Shown here: one piece after another, positions 58,169 to 64,000 of the stretch
Position numbering within the stretch: position 1 is the first letter of the stretch
Layout of the letters: each line of letters opens with the position of its first letter
Source: Sediminimonas sp.
GTDB lineage: Bacteria; Pseudomonadota; Alphaproteobacteria; Rhodobacterales; Rhodobacteraceae
Direction of reading: 5' to 3'
Assembly (NCBI RefSeq): GCF_024637375.1
Contig: NZ_JAGXFK010000074.1
Location: 1 to 64,000 of the forward strand
DNA length: 64,000 nucleotides
Notes under the pieces: generated by a model
What the model saw: only the letters and a program-made list of their open reading frames with translations
What the model was told of the DNA's origin: nothing
Database searches by the model: none
Translations under genes and position numbers: made by a program

Positions 58169-59779
58169 ATGGAACCCGTGCTTTCCATTCGGGATATGGC
58201 GATTTCCCTGCCTCCGGGGGCCGACCGGGATTTCGCCGTGCAGGATATCAGCTTCGATCTGAATGCCGGGGAAATCCTGTGTGTCGTGGGCGAGTCCGGT
58301 TCGGGCAAGTCGATGACCGCGAACGCGCTGATGGGGCTTCTGCCCGATCAGGTCGAGGTTGCGCGCGGCACCGCCCATTTCGAGGGGCGTGACATCATGG
58401 CCCTTCCCGAGAGCGAACGCCGCAAGCTGCGCGGCGACCGGATCGGCATGATCTTTCAGGAACCGATGACCGCGCTCAACCCCCTGATGCGCATCGGGGA
58501 CCAGATCACCGAGGTGTTCGAGGCGCACAACCGCCACTCGCCGTCCGAGCGGCGCGAAAAGGCGCTGGCGCTCATCCGCGAGGTCGGCCTGCCCGATCCC
58601 GACAAGATCATCCGCGCCTATCCGTTCCAACTGTCCGGCGGGCAGCGGCAGCGCGCGATAATCGCCATGGCCCTGGCCCTTGATCCGGCCATCCTGATCG
58701 CGGACGAACCCACCACGGCGCTTGATGTCACGACGCAGGCGCAAATCCTCGATCTGATCAAGACGATCCAGCAACGCCACGGCATGGCGGTGATGTTCAT
58801 CACCCATGATTTCGGCGTGGTGGCCGAGATCGCCGACCGCGTGATCGTCATGCGCTATGGCGAGATCGTCGAACACGGCACGGCCTCGGAGGTGCTGGAA
58901 AACCCACAGCACGCCTATACACGCGCCCTGCTCAAGGCGATCCCGACCGATTCCGTCCCGACCCCCGACCCGGTGACCGCGCCGCCGGTGTTGGAGGTGC
59001 GCAATCTGCGCAAGACCTTCGTCACCTCGGGCGGCTTCTTCAGACCCACCCGCAGCGTGACGGCGATCGACGGCGTGTCCTTCAGCATCGCGCGCGGCGA
59101 GGTTCTGGGCATCGTCGGCGAATCCGGTTCCGGCAAATCGACCGTGGGCCGCGCCATCGTGCGGCTGGTCGAGGCCGATAGCGGCGAGGTGATCCTTGAC
59201 GGCCAGGACATGAACGCGCTTTCCGCCAGCGAGTTGCGCAGCGCGCGCCGAAGGGTTCAGATGATCTTTCAGGATCCCTACGCCTCGCTCAACCCGCGCA
59301 AGAAGATCCTGCACGCCCTTTCCGAAGGCCCCATCGTGCAGGGTGTTGCCAAGGATCGGGCCCATGCCCGCGCGCGCGAGTTGCTGGAAATCGTGGAACT
59401 GGACGCAGGCGCCGCCGAACGCTACCCGCATGAATTTTCCGGCGGCCAGCGCCAACGCATCGGCATTGCCCGCGCGCTGGCGATGGACCCCGACCTGATC
59501 ATCGCGGACGAGGCGGTTTCGGCGCTCGATGTATCCATTCAGGCGCAGGTACTGAACCTGCTGCGAGACCTGCAAAAGCGCCTCAACCTGTCGCTGATGT
59601 TCATTACCCATGACATGCGCGTGGCCGCACAGCTTTGTGACCGGGTCGCGGTGATGCAACACGGCAAACTGGTCGAGATCGGCCCTGTGGCCGAGGTGTT
59701 TCTGTCCCCGAAGGCCGACTATACCCGAAGCCTGCTGGCCGCTGTCCCCGGTACCGATTGGCTGGAGGGCGCGGCGTGA
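58169..59779 (+). CDS. Fused double ATP-binding protein (DppD-DppF/GsiA type)
   Basis: 536 residues comprising two complete ABC domains in one chain. First half: [10 protein letters not shown], signature [15 protein letters not shown], Walker [15 protein letters not shown]. Second half (from about residue 280): [38 protein letters not shown]. Between the halves is the oligopeptide-type linker region [11 protein letters not shown]. It replaces the separate DppD and DppF subunits and drives the two permeases. Its stop overlaps the amidase start. Confidence 0.94.
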   Translation: MEPVLSIRDMAISLPPGADRDFAVQDISFDLNAGEILCVVGESGSGKSMTANALMGLLPDQVEVARGTAHFEGRDIMALPESERRKLRGDRIGMIFQEPMTALNPLMRIGDQITEVFEAHNRHSPSERREKALALIREVGLPDPDKIIRAYPFQLSGGQRQRAIIAMALALDPAILIADEPTTALDVTTQAQILDLIKTIQQRHGMAVMFITHDFGVVAEIADRVIVMRYGEIVEHGTASEVLENPQHAYTRALLKAIPTDSVPTPDPVTAPPVLEVRNLRKTFVTSGGFFRPTRSVTAIDGVSFSIARGEVLGIVGESGSGKSTVGRAIVRLVEADSGEVILDGQDMNALSASELRSARRRVQMIFQDPYASLNPRKKILHALSEGPIVQGVAKDRAHARARELLEIVELDAGAAERYPHEFSGGQRQRIGIARALAMDPDLIIADEAVSALDVSIQAQVLNLLRDLQKRLNLSLMFITHDMRVAAQLCDRVAVMQHGKLVEIGPVAEVFLSPKADYTRSLLAAVPGTDWLEGAA

Positions 59780-61152
59780 ACGACCTTTGGTCCCTGACCG
59801 CGACAGAGGTGGCCGATCTCGTTCGCCGCGGCGATGTCCGCGCCCGCGAGGTAACCGAAAGCACCCTGGCCCGCATCGACGCGGAAAACCCCGGTTGCAA
59901 CGCCATCGTGGCGCGTTGCGACGACGCGGCTCTGGCCACGGCCGATGCGGTGGATCAGGCGCTGGCCCACGGCCTCGACCCCGGCCCGATGGCGGGCGTC
60001 CCCGTCACGATCAAGGCCAACACAGATCAGGCGGGACATGCCACAACCAACGGGTTGCGCCTGCAACGCGATCTGATCGCGACCGAGGACAGCCCCGTCG
60101 TTTCGAACCTGCGCCGTGCCGGCGCGGTGATCGTCGGGCGCACCAACACGCCGGCATTTTCGCTGCGCTGGTTCACCCGCAATTCACTGCACGGCCACAC
60201 GACCAATCCGCGCGCGCCCGGTGTGACGCCCGGTGGCTCTTCCGGTGGGGCCGGTGCGGCAGTGGCGGCGGGCATGGGGCCGGTGGCCCAGGGCACCGAT
60301 ATCGCGGGCTCCATCCGGTACCCGGCCTACGCTTGCGGCATCCACGGCCTGCGCCCATCGCTTGGCCGCGTGCCGGCGTTCAACAGCTCCGGCCCCGACC
60401 GGCATATCGGCGCGCAATTGATGGCTGTCTCGGGGCCACTGGCCCGCTCGATCGCCGATTTGCGGCTGTCGCTTGCGGCGATGGCACAGCCGGACCTGCG
60501 TGACCCGTGGTACACGCCCGCGCCGATGCAGGGGCCCACCCTGCCCCGCCGTGCGGCGCTGTGTTTGTGCCCTGACGGGATGCGAGTGGCCGCGCCCGTC
60601 AAGGACGCGCTGCGCGGGGCGGCCAAACGGCTAAGCGACGCCGGCTGGCAGGTGGACGAGGTTGACACCCCACCCCTGCACGAGGCGATGCGCCTGCAAT
60701 TGATCATGTGGTTGTCGGAAATGCGCCACAGTGCCGGGCAGGCCGTGCGCGACGAAGACGACCCGGACGCCACCGCGGTCTACACCTATCTGCAAGCGAT
60801 CACGCCCGAAGCCGACCTGCACGCCGTCATGAACGCGCTGCAATCGCGTTCGCGCCTGATACGCGGGTGGCGCGCCTTCCTGTCGGATTATCCGGTCATG
60901 CTGTGCCCCGTTTCGGGCGAATTGCCGTTTGACGATCTGCGCGACGTGGTCAGCCAATCGGAGTTCGAGGCGATCGTCGCCGCGCAAGCACTGCAAATCG
61001 GCCTGCCCTTTCTCAACCTTCCGGGGCTGAGCGTGAGCACCGGCACGGCCCGCGGGCGCCCCGTCGGGGTGCAATTGGTCGCCAACCAATTCCGCGAGGA
61101 TATCTTGCTGGACGCAGGCGCGCTGATTGCCGGGACAGTGCCGCCGACGTAA
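59776..61152 (+). CDS. Amidase signature family hydrolase
   Basis: 458 residues. The serine-cis-serine-lysine triad is visible as VTIKANTD (lysine), TPGGSSGGAGAAVA (cis-serine) and QGTDIAGSIRYPA (nucleophile serine). The usual motif is DTGGSIRIPA, so DIAGSI is slightly divergent but keeps the serine. It hydrolyses a carboxamide to acid and ammonia in the cytoplasm. GTG start at 59776 overlaps the ATPase stop, with GGAGGG 7 bases upstream, showing translational coupling with the importer. It may act on the transported compound (inference). Confidence 0.92.
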   Translation: MNDLWSLTATEVADLVRRGDVRAREVTESTLARIDAENPGCNAIVARCDDAALATADAVDQALAHGLDPGPMAGVPVTIKANTDQAGHATTNGLRLQRDLIATEDSPVVSNLRRAGAVIVGRTNTPAFSLRWFTRNSLHGHTTNPRAPGVTPGGSSGGAGAAVAAGMGPVAQGTDIAGSIRYPAYACGIHGLRPSLGRVPAFNSSGPDRHIGAQLMAVSGPLARSIADLRLSLAAMAQPDLRDPWYTPAPMQGPTLPRRAALCLCPDGMRVAAPVKDALRGAAKRLSDAGWQVDEVDTPPLHEAMRLQLIMWLSEMRHSAGQAVRDEDDPDATAVYTYLQAITPEADLHAVMNALQSRSRLIRGWRAFLSDYPVMLCPVSGELPFDDLRDVVSQSEFEAIVAAQALQIGLPFLNLPGLSVSTGTARGRPVGVQLVANQFREDILLDAGALIAGTVPPT

Positions 61153-61349
61153 TAGCCTTGGGTCAAGGCTGTCCAGGGAAACCGCCTGGTATCCATTCCG
61201 TTTTGTTGGCCTGCCTCGACAAGCAGCAGCCAGCGGGCGATCGGCCGCGAACGCGCGCCGGGCCGGTCTGTGGTCGGCGGCAGGACGCCATGATGCGCCC
61301 GCAGAGATGGGGGCTTTCAGCTATGGTTCATGGTTGAGCGACGTCATCG

Positions 61350-62366
61350 TCAGGAACCGCGCAAGTTCCTTTCAGGCCCGCCATTGCCCTCGGAAGGCGA
61401 CCTTCCGAAACGCGCTCGGTAGTGCTGCGCAAAACGGCCCAAATGTGGAAATCCGCAGGAAACCGCCACATCGGTCACACGTTCCCGGCCCTGACGACGA
61501 CGCAGTCTGTAATGTGCAGCATCGAGGCGGACCTTTTGCAAGTATTGCATCGGCGACAGATTGAACGCCTTGCGGAATCCAAGCTGAAGCGCCCGCGGGG
61601 TCACGCCGCTGTGTGCTGCGATCTCGTCCAGGCGAAGCGGGTCGGGATAGTGCGCATGCATGTAGTCGATCGCACGGTGCAGATCGCGCGAGAGCAAAGG
61701 CCGTTCACTGCGCCACAAGGCATGCGAGATATTGCTTTCGTGAAGACCAAGAAGGCCGACCGCCAGTTCCCGCTCGGTCCAGCTCTCCTGAAGGCCCGCC
61801 CCGGCGCACCAGAGTTCGCCGCGTTCCGCCCGCCGGGCAGCGGTTAGCACACAGCTACGCAACGCCCGTCCCTGCGGCCTGTCGAGATCCACGGCCGGCG
61901 CAAACCGCACGGGGCCGGGAAGTGGGCCGGCCAGGAGATCCTCCGCCACGCCTTCCAGGTAGGTCCGGTCAATTTGCAGAAGAAGTTTATCGCAGTTCCC
62001 GGACCAAACCATGCGGGTGCCACGGTCCGGATTGAGGATCGTGGCGATCTTGCGCGATGCCGATACCTCCTCGCCGCGGTGGGTCACGAACGCATGACCC
62101 TGTAGCGGAATCTGCAAGAGGTAGAAGCCGCCGAGTTGCCCGGGGTCGATCTCGACCTCTGCGCCGTAGCGCAGCGCGTTCAGCGAAATGTTCCGGCCAC
62201 TGACATGATTGTGCCGAACCGCAAGCCGAGCGTCCCGGTGACGCAGGTTCAGCCTGTGATCACAAAAGGCACGCCCGACAACTGCGCGCGCCTCGCAAAG
62301 GCTTTCCGTCCGCAAGAGCGGGTGCGCCTGCAACAGATCCGTGTGCACGATGCGACCTTCCGTCAT
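61350..62366 (-). CDS. AraC-family transcriptional regulator
   Basis: 338 residues. The C-terminal 100 residues form the two-HTH domain: LDEIAAHSGVTPRALQLGFRKAF (HTH 1) and VTDVAVSCGFPHLGRFAQHYRARFGRSP (HTH 2). The N-terminal part is of the AraC_binding_2 type (FeaR/OruR-like), with GGFYLLQIPLQGHAFVTHRG. It is divergent from the cupin and monooxygenase genes and opposite to the amidase gene, so it most likely controls the cupin-monooxygenase unit. Effector unknown. Confidence 0.92.
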   Translation of the reverse strand: MTEGRIVHTDLLQAHPLLRTESLCEARAVVGRAFCDHRLNLRHRDARLAVRHNHVSGRNISLNALRYGAEVEIDPGQLGGFYLLQIPLQGHAFVTHRGEEVSASRKIATILNPDRGTRMVWSGNCDKLLLQIDRTYLEGVAEDLLAGPLPGPVRFAPAVDLDRPQGRALRSCVLTAARRAERGELWCAGAGLQESWTERELAVGLLGLHESNISHALWRSERPLLSRDLHRAIDYMHAHYPDPLRLDEIAAHSGVTPRALQLGFRKAFNLSPMQYLQKVRLDAAHYRLRRRQGRERVTDVAVSCGFPHLGRFAQHYRARFGRSPSEGNGGPERNLRGS

Positions 62367-62502
62367 GCGGCGAGTCTACACAGCACCGAATTTACTTCAA
62401 GCTTGAAGAATTGGATTCGCAATCTGGATAACGCGGGGGCGAGGTTTGGTGGGACCATCGGCAACGCGCCGCGAAGGCGCCTGCCAAAAGGAGACAACGA
62501 AC

Positions 62503-62943
62503 ATGCAACAGGGAATCACCCCGGCCGCCGAGGGGCTGGACGCCACCAGCTGGAACGTCGTCGGCCATACCTACACGCCCAAGCTGCTCAGCCCGAATGC
62601 CTTTATCTGGCATGCGCACATCCCCGACGGCACCTTCGTGCCGCCTCATGTCCATCCGACGCAGGACGAATGGATCGTCATGCTGGAAGGAAACCTGGAG
62701 GTGGAATTCGGCAACGACGTGCACAAAGCCGGCCCCGGCGACACGATCCGCATGCCCATGGGCGTCGCGCACGGTATCTTCAACCGCTCCGGCGCCGACG
62801 CGACCTGTGTCTTCGGCGTCGCCCCGTCGCGCAAGCTGTACGAGCTGTTCACCAAACTGGACAACGTGACGGACCCCGAAGAGCTCGTCCGTATCTCGGC
62901 CGACCACGAAGTCGATTTCCTGCCGCCGCCGGATGCGGATTGA
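62503..62943 (+). CDS. Cupin-domain protein
   Basis: 146 residues of one cupin domain. PPHVHPTQDEWIVMLEGNLEV holds the first metal-binding set (H-x-H...E) and PGDTIRMPMGVAHGIFN gives the last histidine. AAGGAG precedes the ATG at 62503 by 8 bases. It may be a metal-dependent enzyme or a ligand-binding partner of the following flavin monooxygenase, which starts 10 bp after its stop, implying co-transcription. Function not predicted. Confidence 0.88.
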   Translation: MQQGITPAAEGLDATSWNVVGHTYTPKLLSPNAFIWHAHIPDGTFVPPHVHPTQDEWIVMLEGNLEVEFGNDVHKAGPGDTIRMPMGVAHGIFNRSGADATCVFGVAPSRKLYELFTKLDNVTDPEELVRISADHEVDFLPPPDAD

Positions 62944-62953
62944 GGAGGCACCC

Positions 62954-64000
62954 ATGGTCAAACGCAAGAAAGTCGCGGTCATTGGCGGCGGGGTCAGCGG
63001 GCTGGCTGCCGCCAAGGCATTCGACGAAAAGGGGCACCGTGTATGCGGGTTCGAGCGCAGCCACGATTTCGGCGGTGTGTGGGAGCTGTCACGCTCCTAC
63101 CCCGGCGTGCAGACCCAGTCACCGAAAGAGCTCTATCGCTTCACCGATCACCCGATGCCCAAGGACTATCCGGAATGGCCCAAGGGGCCGCAGGTTCATG
63201 CCTATCTGCATTCCTATGCCGAAAAGCATGATCTTCGGCGGCTGTTTCGCCTGAATACCGAGGTCCTCTCCATGGATCGCCGATCAGACGGCGCGCCAGG
63301 CTGGACACTGACGCTGCGCGCGGGCGAAATCACCTGGCAGGAGGATTTCGACTTCGTCGCCGTATGCACCGGGCAGTTCTCGGAAAAGAACGTCATCAGC
63401 CATCCCGGGCAGGAGGCATTCGTCGCCGCCGGGGGGCAGGTCATGCACTCGTCGGATTACACCGACCCGGAACTGGCCAGGGACAAGCATGTCGTGGTGC
63501 TCGGGGCATCGAAATCGGGCACCGACATCGCCGTGAACGCGGCGCGAAACGGGGCGAAATCCGTTCACATCGTGTACCGCCAGAACGTCTGGCGCCTTCC
63601 CTATTTCGTGGGCGGCATCAACTTCAAGCGGCTGCTTTACATGCGCGCGCAGGAAATGCAGTTCAACGGCTGGGGCCGCGGCCCGGTCGCGCGCACGGTG
63701 GCCGCGGTGACGCGGCCGCTGGTCTGGGCCAATTTCCGGGGGCTGGAGACGCTTATCAAGCTTCAGCTTGGCCTCAAGAAGCACAACATGGTCCCCGATA
63801 CCCCGATTGAACGGGAAGCGTCCTGCTCGCTGCCGATCGTCACGCCGGGTTTCTTCGAGTTCATGAACGAAGGAAAGATCACCCCGGTGATCGGCACCTT
63901 CGAAGCCTACGAGAAAGACGGCGTTCGCTTGACCACGGGGGAAAAAGTGCCCTGCGACATCGCCGTTCTGGCGGTCGGCTGGAAACTGGGCGTGCCGTAC
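62954..64000 (+). CDS. Flavin-containing monooxygenase, C-terminus cut by window edge
   Basis: 349 residues visible; the frame remains open at the right edge. N-terminal FAD site VIGGGVSGLAAAKA, then FGGVWELSRSYPG (the GGxW FMO region), and GQVMHSSDYTD, a variant of the FMO fingerprint (GxxxHSxxY), followed by the NADPH-binding GASKSGTDIAVNAA. It oxygenates a nitrogen, sulfur or ketone substrate using NADPH. AGGAGG lies 7 bases before the ATG. Together with the cupin it may modify the compound taken up by the neighbouring importer, though this is inference. Confidence 0.88.
   Translation, partial: MVKRKKVAVIGGGVSGLAAAKAFDEKGHRVCGFERSHDFGGVWELSRSYPGVQTQSPKELYRFTDHPMPKDYPEWPKGPQVHAYLHSYAEKHDLRRLFRLNTEVLSMDRRSDGAPGWTLTLRAGEITWQEDFDFVAVCTGQFSEKNVISHPGQEAFVAAGGQVMHSSDYTDPELARDKHVVVLGASKSGTDIAVNAARNGAKSVHIVYRQNVWRLPYFVGGINFKRLLYMRAQEMQFNGWGRGPVARTVAAVTRPLVWANFRGLETLIKLQLGLKKHNMVPDTPIEREASCSLPIVTPGFFEFMNEGKITPVIGTFEAYEKDGVRLTTGEKVPCDIAVLAVGWKLGVPY

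Overview
The window looks like chromosomal DNA of a high-GC alphaproteobacterium, most likely a member of the Rhodobacterales (Rhodobacter/Roseobacter group). Supporting features are the mraZ-rsmH-ftsL-ftsI-murE-murF-mraY order with a meso-diaminopimelate type MurE, a DUF1127 gene followed by four CCUCCUCC-loop hairpins (the arrangement of ccaF1-ccsR1-4 in Rhodobacter sphaeroides), and a rhizobial/rhodobacterial type glpDSTPQUVK glycerol operon. No rRNA, tRNA, CRISPR array, phage or intact insertion sequence was seen.

Layout. 1-8.7 kb (minus strand): cell wall and division cluster, with a truncated coiled-coil/TPR membrane protein after mraY. 9.4-13.1 kb: an ExoD-like membrane protein, the DUF1127 gene with its sRNA hairpin array, and uvrD. 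13.3-17.6 kb: an FMN-dependent 2-hydroxyacid dehydrogenase facing three tandem c-type cytochromes, a thioesterase, a YdcZ-like membrane protein and a methyltransferase. 18-24.7 kb: a LivHMGF-type ABC transporter with an acyl-CoA ligase and a binding protein, bounded by a clear promoter and a clear terminator, with a short upstream ORF overlapping livH. 24.8-28.1 kb: an orphan BrnA-like protein, repeat elements, a cold-shock protein and ettA. 28.4-32.8 kb: nadD, a PBP4-type D,D-carboxypeptidase, and a three-gene methyltransferase operon ending in a Hen1-like protein. 32.9-37.2 kb: an MFS transporter gene interrupted by an amber codon, an alpha/beta hydrolase, an MgtC/DUF4010 membrane protein and a stand-alone NusG paralogue. 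37.3-41.7 kb: ProXWV glycine betaine uptake and a ZIP metal transporter. 41.8-52.9 kb: glycerol block glpD-S-T-P-Q-[GIY-YIG nuclease]-U-V-K followed by gap. 53-53.7 kb: relics of two genes. 53.8-64 kb: a GntR regulator divergent from a peptide/opine-type ABC transporter with a fused double ATPase and an amidase, then an AraC regulator, a cupin and a flavin monooxygenase cut by the window edge.

How the genes work together. The minus-strand dcw genes make lipid II precursors and the septal transpeptidase under the probable repressor MraZ. The glycerol block covers uptake (GlpSTPQUV), phosphorylation (GlpK), oxidation to DHAP (GlpD) and entry to lower glycolysis (Gap). Its operon is split between glpQ and glpU by a GIY-YIG gene flanked on both sides by palindromic repeats. 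The region after 53.7 kb resembles a regulated catabolic cassette for an imported amide- or amine-containing compound whose identity the sequence does not reveal.

Observations most worth checking: the sRNA hairpin array, the repeat-flanked GIY-YIG insertion in the glp operon, the Hen1-like methyltransferase operon without Pnkp, the short upstream ORF before livH, the three tandem cytochromes, and the relics of ynfA and DUF302 genes beside glpD.
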